A stretch of DNA of 38,176 nucleotides. It comes from Syntrophomonadaceae bacterium (lineage in GTDB: Bacteria; Bacillota; Dethiobacteria; DTU022; UBA8154). Location of the stretch: assembly GCA_003563385.1 (NCBI GenBank), contig PWRZ01000099.1, forward strand, positions 1 through 38,176, given 5' to 3'. A model generated the notes under the pieces. That model worked only from the letters and a program-made list of their open reading frames with translations, did not search any database and was not told where the DNA came from. Of this stretch, positions 8,510 through 16,213 are shown piece by piece; the first letter of the stretch is position 1; each line of letters begins with the position of its first letter. Made by a program: the position numbers and the translations under genes.

Positions 8510-9333
8510 CTACCGCAGCTCTTCGTGCGCCTGCATGACCACCCTGGAAATAATATCGGGTAAAGTTTCTTCTACGTGCAGCATCTCCTTATTTGCCCTG
8601 TTTTTCTGCAGGTATAGAAAATACTCTATATTCCCCTGGGGCCCCTTAAGGGGGGAATATGTCAGCCCTTTAAGGTCATAGGAGAGGTTTTTGGACGCAA
8701 TTATGAGCTCTTCAAGGACCTCCCTGTGAACGGACTGCTCCCTGATGACACCCTTTTTCCCCACCTGCTCCGGGCGTGCTTCAAACTGGGGCTTCACCAG
8801 GCAGATTATTTCCGCTATTCCAGCTCCGGCGATAACCGGTAAGACCAGTTTCAAAGAGATAAAAGAAACATCTATAACAGCAAGGTAAGGCCGCTCGGTG
8901 AGGTCGTCCTCTTTTAAAAAGCGCACATTAAAACGTTCCATCACCACAACGCGGGGGTCGTTGCGGAGCTCCCAGGCCAGCTGGCCGTAACCGACATCGA
9001 GCGCATACACTTTCCTGGCGCCGTGCTCCAGTGCACAATCTGTAAAGCCTCCCGTGGAAGCCCCCACGTCCAGGACCGTTTTGCCCCGAAGATCGACGGC
9101 AAACTCCTTCAAGGCTTTCCGTAATTTCATTCCTCCCCTGCTGACATAGGGGTTTCCCGGTCCGAGCAGTTCTATCATAACATCGGGGGGGAAAAAGAGC
9201 CCTGCTTTGTCCTGCTTCTTTCCATCAACATATACGTTCCCGGCCATTATCTCGGCCCTGGCCCTGCTGCGCGTGGGAACAATATTTCTCTCTACCAGTA
9301 GCGTATCAAGCCGTTTTTTTTTTCGGCGGCCAT
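8510..9333 (-). CDS. tlyA: TlyA family rRNA 2'-O-methyltransferase, S4 domain out of frame at an A10 run
   Basis: The intact frame starting at an internal ATG (9247) encodes 245 residues of a FtsJ-like SAM methyltransferase: NPYVSRGGMKLRKAL, VLDVGASTGGFTDCALEHGA, LVKPQFEA. The missing N-terminus is encoded upstream: a ribosome binding site AAAAGGTG, an ATG at 9333-9331 overlapping the dxs stop (TAATG), then an S4 RNA-binding segment that would read MAAEKKKRLDTLLVERN and continue with TRSRARAEIMAGNVYVDG. The two parts are separated by ten A's (9323-9314 on the minus strand); eleven or eight would join the frames. So the gene is either a sequencing or assembly error, a real frameshift, or read by slippage. 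TlyA homologues 2'-O-methylate 16S and 23S rRNA and some act as haemolysins. Confidence 0.85.
9314..9323 (-). other. A10 homopolymer at the tlyA frame break
   Basis: Ten consecutive A's on the minus strand lie at codons 4-7 of tlyA. They shift the frame from the natural ATG into a short peptide ending in TAG after about 13 codons. Runs this long are prone to sequencing miscounts and to polymerase slippage. Confidence 0.9.
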
Positions 9334-11222
9334 TATTTCACCTTTTCCCGAACCGGCAACAGGTTGAGTGCTTCTTCGGCTATACTCTCACCTGTCAGGC
9401 AGTGGCGCCTCAGCAGCTCTTCTCTCTTGCCGTGACCGGTAAAAGGATCTTTAAGACCCATCCGTTGCAGCCGCACTCCTTTTAGCCCTTCCTCATTCAA
9501 CATTTCCAGGACAGCGCTGCCAAAGCCTCCACAAATGAGGTGCTCTTCAACCGTGATTACATTTTTGCACCTGTCCATCCAGGTACAGAGCAGGTCCCTG
9601 TCCAGCGGTTCTATAAATCTCGGGTCAATGACGGTGCTTTTAATACCCCTCTGCAGGAGAAGCTGGTGCGCTTCAAGGGCGGGCTGGACCGCGGTGCCGG
9701 CAGCCAGTATGGCAATGTCGCGGCCTTCTCTCAGCAGGCGGCCCTTTCCGGGGGGGATGCAGCTTATTTGGGAAGAGGGCACTTTCTCCGCTTTATCCCG
9801 TGGATACCTTATGGCGGCAGGAGAATCGAGCTGCAGCGCCGTCTTTAACATGCAGGCCAGTTCCAGGCCGCTGCTGGGGGCCATCAGGACAATCCCGGGC
9901 ATGTTCCGCAGGTAGGAGAGGTCAAAGAGGCCGTTATGTGTATCCCCGTCCTCTCCAACCAGGCCGGCCCTGTCAACGGCAAAAACAACAGGGAGCCCCT
10001 GCAGGCAGACATCATGGAGGATCTGGTCATAAGCTCTCTGTAAAAAGGTGCTGTAAATAGCCACTACCGGCTTAAAGCCCTCCACGGCAAGGCCGGCGGC
10101 CATTGTTACAGCGTGCTGCTCGGCTATGCCGACATCAAAAAAGCGCTCCGGCAGCTTGGAGGCAAATTCTTCCAGTCCGGTTCCCGCCGTCATCGCTGCT
10201 GTAATGGCAGTAATGGAAGGGTCCTTATGGGCCATCTCCACCAGTACAGAGCCGAAAAGCTCGCTGTATGTACACTTGTTGGAGTCATCTTCGTGCCGGA
10301 ATGACCTGCCGGTATCCATGCTGAAGGGAGAAACGCCGTGGAAACGGTGCGGTTCTTTTTCTGCGTAGGGGTAACCTTTACCCTTTTGTGTAACCACGTG
10401 GACCAGAACAGGGCCGTTTCTGGCCTTTGCCTGCATAAAAAACTCCTGGAGCCTGGAAATGCAGTGCCCGTCGACAGGCCCCAGGTAGGTAAAACCGAGC
10501 TCCTCAAATAAAATCCCCGGGACAAGTAGATACTTTAAACTGTCCTTTAAGCGTTCGGCGGAACGCACCATCGTTTTCCCTATGGCCGGGATGCGCGCCA
10601 GGAACTGCTCCAGGTCCTCCTTGAGACGGTAATACTTCGGGTCCGTCCTCAACCGGGCCAGGTAAGAAGGCAGACCGCCCACATTCTCGTGAATGGACAT
10701 CTCGTTGTCATTCAATACCACTATAAAGTTGGTGTCGATGTCCCCGCCGTGATTGAGGGCCTCCAGGGCCATTCCCCCGGTGAGGGCCCCGTCACCGATG
10801 ATTGCGATGACGTTGTTCTTTTCAGACCTGATATCACGGGCCAGCGCCATTCCAAGTGCTGCTGAAAGCGAGGTGCTGCTGTGCCCGACACCAAAAACAT
10901 CGTACGGGCTTTCCTCTCTTTTGGGAAAACCGCTAATCCCGCCGTAACTGCGAATGGTCCTGAACTGCTCCCGGCGGCCGGTCAATATCTTGTGGGCGTA
11001 GCACTGGTGGCCGACATCCCAGACGATCTTGTCATACGGCGCATCAAACACCCTGTGCAGCGCTATTGTCAGCTCGACAACTCCCAGGCTGGAAGCAAGA
11101 TGCCCTCCCCTTTCGGAGATCACCTTTATCATGTAGCCCCTGCACTCGTCGGCCAGTTGCTCCAGCTCTTTTATGCTCATTTTTTTCAGGTCACCGGGAC
11201 TGTTAATACTGTCTAGAATCAA
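9333..11222 (-). CDS. dxs: 1-deoxy-D-xylulose-5-phosphate synthase
   Basis: About 629 residues, the usual length. It condenses pyruvate and glyceraldehyde 3-phosphate, with thiamine diphosphate, to DXP, the first step of the MEP isoprenoid pathway. Motifs: DVGHQCYAHKILTGR, the ThDP motif starting GDGALTGGMALEALN and ending in VVLNDNEMSI, and VVFAVDRAGLVGEDGDTHNG in the pyrimidine domain. The start is TTG, with GGAGG 10 nt upstream. The stop overlaps the ATG of tlyA (TAATG), suggesting translational coupling. It lies downstream of oapA and OLE RNA, and ispA of the same pathway lies just beyond them. Confidence 0.97.
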   Translation of the reverse strand: MILDSINSPGDLKKMSIKELEQLADECRGYMIKVISERGGHLASSLGVVELTIALHRVFDAPYDKIVWDVGHQCYAHKILTGRREQFRTIRSYGGISGFPKREESPYDVFGVGHSSTSLSAALGMALARDIRSEKNNVIAIIGDGALTGGMALEALNHGGDIDTNFIVVLNDNEMSIHENVGGLPSYLARLRTDPKYYRLKEDLEQFLARIPAIGKTMVRSAERLKDSLKYLLVPGILFEELGFTYLGPVDGHCISRLQEFFMQAKARNGPVLVHVVTQKGKGYPYAEKEPHRFHGVSPFSMDTGRSFRHEDDSNKCTYSELFGSVLVEMAHKDPSITAITAAMTAGTGLEEFASKLPERFFDVGIAEQHAVTMAAGLAVEGFKPVVAIYSTFLQRAYDQILHDVCLQGLPVVFAVDRAGLVGEDGDTHNGLFDLSYLRNMPGIVLMAPSSGLELACMLKTALQLDSPAAIRYPRDKAEKVPSSQISCIPPGKGRLLREGRDIAILAAGTAVQPALEAHQLLLQRGIKSTVIDPRFIEPLDRDLLCTWMDRCKNVITVEEHLICGGFGSAVLEMLNEEGLKGVRLQRMGLKDPFTGHGKREELLRRHCLTGESIAEEALNLLPVREKVK

Positions 11223-11259
11223 AGAAAATGAACCTCCAATAAACAGCAGTCACCTGCCC

Positions 11260-11841
11260 TCAGCGCTGCCTGTTTATTCTCCAAATAAACAACCGCTGCA
11301 GTGTAGTCATCAGCCGCGCTACGAACATGACAATCTCCGTTGAGTTGTTAATAGCAAGGGACTTACCGACCGCTTTGCCGCCTACGGTCAACGCCGATAC
11401 AAAACCGGTCAGCAATATGCTTACATAAATCTCGTTCAGTGATGAGCCGCTGGCAACCAGGTTAATAACTATAACCGCTGCTATGGCCCCGCTGACAACC
11501 CCGCTTATATCCCCGACTACATCATTACAGAAATTGGCGACCTGTTCCGCATTACGTACCAGGTACATACCTTTAATGGCCCCGTATTTCTTTTTGGCCG
11601 CCTTGGCATGGAAGGGCTTCTCATCGGCAGCCGTTACCGCTGTGCCAACGGTATCAAATATGATGCCCGTTAAAACAATCATTATCAATATAATAAAAGA
11701 AATAACAAGCGACGGTATGCTCTGGACCAGGTATCGTGTAAACAGGGCAAAAATAGATGCTAAAAAAAAAGTCCACGTGCTGACTATAATTACCCAGCGA
11801 AAAGTGCTCTTTTTTTTGCGTTCTCGACGATTTTTTGCCAA
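11260..11841 (-). CDS. oapA: OapA, membrane protein partner of OLE RNA
   Basis: About 193 residues with a basic N-terminus (KNRRERKKKS) and four hydrophobic segments at about 15-37, 42-64, 115-130 and 140-160. Between segments two and three is the conserved NAEQVANFCNDVVGDISG region typical of the OLE-associated protein OapA family. In Bacillus halodurans OapA binds OLE RNA and places it at the membrane. The start is TTG, with AAGGAG 8 nt upstream. It begins about 28 nt after the end of the RNA and precedes dxs, the arrangement known for OLE/oapA loci. Assignment rests on length, membrane topology, motif and context. Confidence 0.88.
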   Translation of the reverse strand: MAKNRRERKKKSTFRWVIIVSTWTFFLASIFALFTRYLVQSIPSLVISFIILIMIVLTGIIFDTVGTAVTAADEKPFHAKAAKKKYGAIKGMYLVRNAEQVANFCNDVVGDISGVVSGAIAAVIVINLVASGSSLNEIYVSILLTGFVSALTVGGKAVGKSLAINNSTEIVMFVARLMTTLQRLFIWRINRQR

Positions 11842-11868
11842 GTCTTTTACTCCTTACCCTTGCAGAAC

Positions 11869-12438
11869 AAAAAAAGACACGGGTGGTAACTTCATGGGTA
11901 AACTTTGCGGCTTAAGGTCCAGCAGGCTTTCCCAAATATTCACCAGTCTGTCACCAAACTGGCAGTTTCCTTTTAAGAATATTTCTGCCGTGTTGCCACC
12001 AGCAGGGCTGGACTACCACTAAGACCACACCTTAATCCCCATAAAGCCTCCCTCCGAACAGTCTAGGAGTTTTCCTCGATAGCACATTTACGCTCCCTAG
12101 CCTCTTTTGCAGCCCTGGTTTCGAAGGCGCACGCCTTTTCCCCCCAGGACCACTCAAGGCAGGCTACACTGTACACAGCATCTACCGCATACAGGTTCTC
12201 TCCCAAGTCGTAACCTTTTGCTTCTCAGCAATCCGCCACTTACTTGGGTCTCCACGAAGGCGGGGTCAACGCCTACATGCCTTTGTAGATCGCCCCACCT
12301 TCTTAACTCCCAGCACCGACCCCCAACTGGGCTTCGGCAGCCGGCACCAGGAACTTCATCGATATGCCCTTAAGCGGATTTTTAGGCCCGCCTTCAGGAA
12401 CGTGTGTGCTAACTAGAATACTGCACCACCCATGTCCC
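11869..12438 (-). ncRNA. ole: OLE RNA (ornate, large, extremophilic RNA)
   Basis: About 570 nt of structured, non-coding sequence between ispA and oapA, the position known for OLE RNA. A promoter TTGAGA-17-TATAAT puts the 5' end at about 12438. The ends pair: GACATGGGTGGT (12436-12425) with ACCACCCGTGTC (11887-11876), 12 bp with one G-U, plus a G-U extension, and U7 follows at 11875-11869. Further helices: AAATATTC (11984-11977) with GAATATTT (11941-11934); AAGGC/GCCTT around a GTGC loop; CTACA/TGTAG; CCAGC/GCTGG. No reading frame there is credible. OLE RNA with OapA forms a membrane ribonucleoprotein linked to stress and Mg2+ homeostasis. The base-by-base match to the OLE family model was not tested. 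Confidence 0.9.
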
Positions 12439-12444
12439 GCTCCT

Positions 12445-12473
12445 ATTATAGCATAATGCCTGAACAGTCTCAA
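12445..12473 (-). promoter_or_regulatory. Sigma-A promoter of OLE RNA
   Basis: Minus strand TTGAGA (12473-12468), 17-nt spacer, TATAAT (12450-12445). Five of six bases match at -35 and all six at -10. Transcription would start about six nt later, just before the 5' strand of the closing helix of OLE RNA. The RNA is therefore probably transcribed independently of ispA. Confidence 0.85.
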
Positions 12474-12477
12474 TACA

Positions 12478-12622
12478 GCACCCACTTTTCCGGACACGGG
12501 GACGGTCCGGACAGGCGGACACGGGGACGGTTCTCCTGTCCGGCAGCTCCGCACCCACTTTTCCGGACACGGGGACGGTTCTCCTGTCCGGGGCAGGACA
12601 CGGGGACGGTTCTCCTGTCCGG
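12478..12622. repeat. REP-like palindromic repeat cluster
   Basis: Four copies of a roughly 28-bp G-rich element lie in 145 bp: 12490-12510 (short, missing the TTCTCCTG part), 12516-12543, 12563-12591 and 12596-12622. Full copies begin with CCGGACA and end with TGTCCGG, so the ends pair as a 7-bp stem. A 29-bp block that includes the first part of the element and its left flank is repeated at 12478-12506 and 12551-12579. The last copy ends two bases after the ispA stop, and the first lies against the OLE promoter. Similar elements are common in intergenic regions of Peptococcaceae-like genomes, often linked to Y1 (REP-associated) transposases; none is encoded here. Confidence 0.85.
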
Positions 12623-12623
12623 C

Positions 12624-13541
12624 TTAATGGTCCCGGAAAATTATGAAGCGGGTCAGCTCTTTTAAATTAGCGGCGCTTTCGCCAAATGACTGCAGCTCGT
12701 CTACGGCCTGCCAGTATAGCTGCTCCCTGAGGGCATTTGCTTGCTGCAGTCCGTAGAGGCTGACATAAGTGGCTTTTTCCTTTTTTTGATCCATGCCCTT
12801 TGTTTTTCCCATTTTGGCCTCATCTCCACGTACATCCAGTACATCGTCTACTACTTGAAAAGCCCTTCCCAGCGGTTCGGCAAAACGGGTGATTTTCTCA
12901 ATTTCTTCTTTTGTACAGCCGGCCAGCAAAGCCCCTACCCTGATGGAAGCGACCAGGAGCGCTCCCGTCTTGTGGGCATTTATATATTCCAGGGTTTGAG
13001 GATCAATCTTCTGCCCCTCCGACTGTAAATCAACCACCTGCCCGGCAACCATCCCCCGCACCCCGGCTGCCCTGGCTATTTCGTAAACCACCTGCAGCTT
13101 GAGGGCCGGTTTAACTTCTGTCCAGTAAAGGCGGCTTAACTCATGGCCCTGTTTCCCCTCGTCGGCCAATAATTCAAAGGCAAGAGTTAAAAGAGCATCA
13201 CCGGCAAGGATAGCCGTTGCTTCACCAAATACTTTGTGCGCGGTGAGGCGTCCCCTCCTGTAATCATCGTCATCCATAGATGGAAGGTCGTCGTGTATAA
13301 GCGAGTATGTATGAATTAATTCCAGGGCACAGGCAGCGGGTACTGCTCTTTGCCAGTCAGTTGTAAAAAGCTCCGCGGTCAGCAGTACAAGGACAGGCCT
13401 TACCCGCTTCCCGCCGGCAAAAACACTGTAGCGCATGGCCCGGTGAATGGCCTGCGGGTACTCATCCTCGCCGGGAAGATAATATTCCAGTGCGCTGTCT
13501 ATAAGCTCTGTTCTACCCTTTATTATTTTGGCATAGGCCAT
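12624..13541 (-). CDS. ispA: Polyprenyl (farnesyl/geranylgeranyl) diphosphate synthase
   Basis: About 305 residues. It condenses isopentenyl diphosphate with allylic diphosphates. The first Asp-rich motif is in LIHDDLPSMDDDDYRRG, the second in FQVVDDVLDVRGD, with GGKRVRPVL before and GDALLTLAFE between, all typical of short-chain trans-prenyltransferases. The product length (farnesyl or geranylgeranyl) is not certain from the sequence. It follows xseB with 26 bp between, the common xseA-xseB-ispA order, and dxs of the same pathway lies downstream beyond OLE RNA and oapA. The stop is two bases from the REP-like cluster. Confidence 0.95.
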   Translation of the reverse strand: MAYAKIIKGRTELIDSALEYYLPGEDEYPQAIHRAMRYSVFAGGKRVRPVLVLLTAELFTTDWQRAVPAACALELIHTYSLIHDDLPSMDDDDYRRGRLTAHKVFGEATAILAGDALLTLAFELLADEGKQGHELSRLYWTEVKPALKLQVVYEIARAAGVRGMVAGQVVDLQSEGQKIDPQTLEYINAHKTGALLVASIRVGALLAGCTKEEIEKITRFAEPLGRAFQVVDDVLDVRGDEAKMGKTKGMDQKKEKATYVSLYGLQQANALREQLYWQAVDELQSFGESAANLKELTRFIIFRDH

Positions 13542-13567
13542 GGGCCCCTTCTCCCTTTAAAACGGGG

Positions 13568-13807
13568 TTATTGATCATCAAACTGCTCGAAATCAACTTT
13601 CTCCCCGTTTTTTAGCATCATTTCCAATTTGTACTCCGCTTCACTTAATAGCTTCCGGCAGTGGCCGGCAAGCTCCATGCCCTCCTCAAAATATTTAAGC
13701 GATTCTTCCAGTGGCAGTTCTTCCTTTTCCATCTTTTCCACCAGTATTTCCAGTTTCTTTAGGGCTTCTTCAAAAGTCATCTCATTGATCGCTTTTTCAC
13801 CGCTCAT
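13568..13807 (-). CDS. xseB: Exodeoxyribonuclease VII small subunit
   Basis: About 79 residues from the ATG at 13807, with AGAGGG seven nt upstream; a TTG at 13813 is also in frame. The family motif MTFEEALKKLEILVEKMEKEELPLEESLKYFEEGMEL is seen, in pieces, over residues 10-45, a helical hairpin. It associates with XseA to degrade single-stranded DNA. It starts about 11 bp after the xseA stop. Confidence 0.95.
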   Translation of the reverse strand: MSGEKAINEMTFEEALKKLEILVEKMEKEELPLEESLKYFEEGMELAGHCRKLLSEAEYKLEMMLKNGEKVDFEQFDDQ

Positions 13808-13818
13808 GGCCAATCCCT

Positions 13819-15138
13819 CTATTCTCCATCATTAAAGTCAAGGATGTCTGCAGGTTTTCTTTTTCTCACTGCCTGTACAAGGCAGTCGGCATTACCATCC
13901 CGGAATACCACTTTTACTAGCTGTCCTTTTTCCAGCTTTCCGGCAGAGCCAACCAGCCTCCTGCTTTCATCAATAACAAAAGAAAACCCCCTGGACATCA
14001 CTTTTAAAGGGCTCATTGCCTCCAGGTTGCTTGTGAGGTTTTTTATGGCCGCCTGTTTCAGCTTTAATTTATACTCCATCAGTCTCGCCATTCGCTGCCA
14101 CAGCTCGTCCACCCTCTGGTAACCCTGGTTTATTTTTTCCCGGGGGTAGATCATTGCCGTTGAAGAAGTCAGCCTGTACAAAACGAGTTTCCTGGTTTTT
14201 AGCGAGCCCTTTAAAGCCCCTCTGAGGCGGGATTCTGCTGTATCAATCAGCTTCAACAGCTCTTTTTTTTCCGGAACGACCAGCTCTGCAGCAGCTGTCG
14301 GAGTCGATGCCCTGCAGTCGGCAGCAAAATCGGCTATAGTAAAATCTGTCTCGTGCCCAACCGCGCTGACCACCGGCGTATCTATCTCGTAAATTGTCCT
14401 GGCAAGGGCCTCATCGTTAAAGGACCACAGCTCTTCAAGTGACCCTCCTCCCCTGGCCACAACAATAACATCCAGGTCTCCAGCGGCGTCAAGCTGCTTT
14501 AATGCATTAATGATCTGCAAGGGGGCTTCTTTCCCCTGCACGGCCACAGGATATATAAGAATACGCAAACAGGGAAATCTTCTCTGCACTGTTGTTATAA
14601 AGTCCCTTATTGCCGCACCGGAGGGGGAGGTAATAAGACCTACTCTTCGGGGGAACCGCGGGAGGGCTTTCTTTTTTTCCGGGGCAAAGATACCCTCCTG
14701 GCGTAATTTCTCTTTTAGCTGCTCAAAGGCAACAAAAAGAGCGCCCATGCCTTCCTGTTCCATTTCCTCGACATATAGCTGGCAGTAACCGCTGCGCTCA
14801 TAAAGGGATATGTTTCCGCGGGCGACCACTTTCATCCCTTCTTCCGGGGTAAACTGCAGGACCTGGTTCTTGCTGCGGAAAAAGACGCATCGAAGCACGC
14901 CTTCGCCGTCTTTCAGGGTAAAGTACATATGGCCGGAAGGCTTGTGCAGCTTAAAGTTGGATACTTCCCCCATAACGCGTACGTCCTGGAGTAACCTGTC
15001 TTTAAGCATCAGGCTTTTCAAGTAATGGTTTACCTGGGAGACAGTATAAACAAGTGGCTCTGTAAATAAGCTCGACTGTTTTTTTTGAAAGTACATTTTT
15101 ATCTTCCACTTTTTTATTTTTAAACGGCGCGAAAACAT
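13819..15138 (-). CDS. xseA: Exodeoxyribonuclease VII large subunit
   Basis: About 439 residues as drawn. An N-terminal OB-fold (VRVMGEVSNFKLHKPSGHMYFTL region, about residues 55-110) binds single-stranded DNA; the catalytic part has GLITSPSGAAIRDF, VVARGGGSLEELWSFNDEALAR and TPVVSAVGHETDFTIADFAAD. The C-terminus is helical. The start is uncertain: the ATG at 15138 is only a few bases from a long inverted repeat and has no good ribosome binding site, while an ATG at 15096 (MYFQKKQ) has GGAAG 6-7 nt upstream and is better supported. Upstream, 160 bp separates it from folD. Confidence 0.95.
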   Translation of the reverse strand: MFSRRLKIKKWKIKMYFQKKQSSLFTEPLVYTVSQVNHYLKSLMLKDRLLQDVRVMGEVSNFKLHKPSGHMYFTLKDGEGVLRCVFFRSKNQVLQFTPEEGMKVVARGNISLYERSGYCQLYVEEMEQEGMGALFVAFEQLKEKLRQEGIFAPEKKKALPRFPRRVGLITSPSGAAIRDFITTVQRRFPCLRILIYPVAVQGKEAPLQIINALKQLDAAGDLDVIVVARGGGSLEELWSFNDEALARTIYEIDTPVVSAVGHETDFTIADFAADCRASTPTAAAELVVPEKKELLKLIDTAESRLRGALKGSLKTRKLVLYRLTSSTAMIYPREKINQGYQRVDELWQRMARLMEYKLKLKQAAIKNLTSNLEAMSPLKVMSRGFSFVIDESRRLVGSAGKLEKGQLVKVVFRDGNADCLVQAVRKRKPADILDFNDGE

Positions 15139-15141
15139 TAC

Positions 15142-15227
15142 GGGGAAGGTGTGAAGCTCCTTTGTTTACAAGCAGTCCAATGACAACGGGACCCTGTAAC
15201 CAGGTGTTTGCGCTTCACCCCTTCCCC
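15142..15227 (-). promoter_or_regulatory. Long inverted repeat in the xseA leader
   Basis: GGGGAAGGGGTGAAGC (15227-15212) pairs with GCTTCACACCTTCCCC (15157-15142) over 16 bp with one mismatch, enclosing 54 nt that include a CCTG/CAGG hairpin at 15193-15204. It lies four nt before the upstream ATG of xseA and has no T-tract, so it is not a standard terminator. It matches no riboswitch class I know. A regulatory leader is possible. Confidence 0.5.
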
Positions 15228-15298
15228 TAAACGGCTTATAAAACTGTTTCCCCTACATTATTTATCTGTATCTTTTGTTATGTTTTATTATGCCTTCT

Positions 15299-16183
15299 TT
15301 AGCCTTCCGCGAGCCTTATTCCAGCTTCTACTGTATTATAAAGAAGCATGGTAACGGTCATCGGTCCCAGTCCACCGGGAACAGGTGTTATATGGGAAGC
15401 TTTTTTGGATACCTCTTCGAAATCAACGTCTCCCGCCAGGCGGAAACCTTTTTTCTTGGATGAATCGGGGATGCGGTTTACACCAACATCCATGACCACG
15501 ACGCCTTCCTTAACCATATCGGCGGTAATAGCATTGGGCTTGCCCATGGCCGCCACCAGGATATCAGCCTGCTTTGTGAAGTAAGTCATGTCTTTTGCTC
15601 CTGTATGGACAACCGTTACTACAGCATTAGCCCCCTTGGCTTTCTGCACCAACATGGCCGACAGCGGCTTGCCGACGATGTTGCTGCGCCCGCAGACAAC
15701 AACGTGCTTCCCGGCGGGATCATTGCCGGAACGAATCAGGAGCTGCTGTACACCGTGAGGGGTGCAGGGCAGTGGACAGGGCTCGCCCCTCAGCAGTTTG
15801 CCCAGGTTTACGGGGTGAAATCCGTCAACATCTTTCTCCGGTGAAATAAAGTTTATTACTTTGTCTACACTGATGTGATCGGGCAGAGGAAGCTGTACCA
15901 GGATACCGCTGAACTTGGGGTCTTTGTTCATGCCATCGATGACTTTAAGTACTTCTTCTTCGGGGATGTCGGCCGGAAGGCGGACCGTTTCTTCATACAA
16001 GCCGATCTCCTCGCAGCCCTTCGCCTTACTGGTTATATAAGATATCGATGCCGGATCATCTCCCACCAGGACGACGCCAAGACCGGGGACAATACCCTTC
16101 TGTTTAAGTTCGGCGACCTTTTCTTTCAACTCCGCCCTGATTTCCGCTGCCACTTCGTTACCGGAAATAACCTTTGCTGTCAT
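15299..16183 (-). CDS. folD: Bifunctional methylene-THF dehydrogenase / methenyl-THF cyclohydrolase
   Basis: About 294 residues. It interconverts 5,10-methylene-THF and 10-formyl-THF, usually with NADP. Motifs: VLVGDDPASISYITSKAKGC containing the catalytic Lys, QLPLPDHI, PCTPHGV, VVVCGRSNIVGKPLSAML in the nucleotide-binding domain, and TPVPGGLGPMTVTML. The ATG has AAGGAGG eight or nine nt upstream. It lies 30 bp after the gene of the large Stn-type subunit, so it is probably in the same transcript, linking its NADPH or NADH to the transhydrogenase. In acetogens this enzyme is part of the methyl branch of the Wood-Ljungdahl pathway; that pathway is not otherwise visible here. Confidence 0.97.
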   Translation of the reverse strand: MTAKVISGNEVAAEIRAELKEKVAELKQKGIVPGLGVVLVGDDPASISYITSKAKGCEEIGLYEETVRLPADIPEEEVLKVIDGMNKDPKFSGILVQLPLPDHISVDKVINFISPEKDVDGFHPVNLGKLLRGEPCPLPCTPHGVQQLLIRSGNDPAGKHVVVCGRSNIVGKPLSAMLVQKAKGANAVVTVVHTGAKDMTYFTKQADILVAAMGKPNAITADMVKEGVVVMDVGVNRIPDSSKKKGFRLAGDVDFEEVSKKASHITPVPGGLGPMTVTMLLYNTVEAGIRLAEG

Positions 16184-16213
16184 AAAACAACCTCCTTAAA
16201 TTATTATTATTAA

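Noticed and set aside
12107-12554. Open reading frames within the ispA-oapA gap on both strands
   Set aside because: They have no ribosome binding sites or recognisable domains, and their residues reflect GC-rich repeats and the OLE RNA. The stretch is better explained as noncoding RNA and repeats.
12478-12622. CRISPR array
   Set aside because: The copies are unequal in length, the spacing is short and irregular, and no leader or cas gene is nearby. They are REP-like palindromes.
16184-16213. THF or ZTP riboswitch before folD
   Set aside because: Only 30 bp separate folD from stnC, too short for either class.
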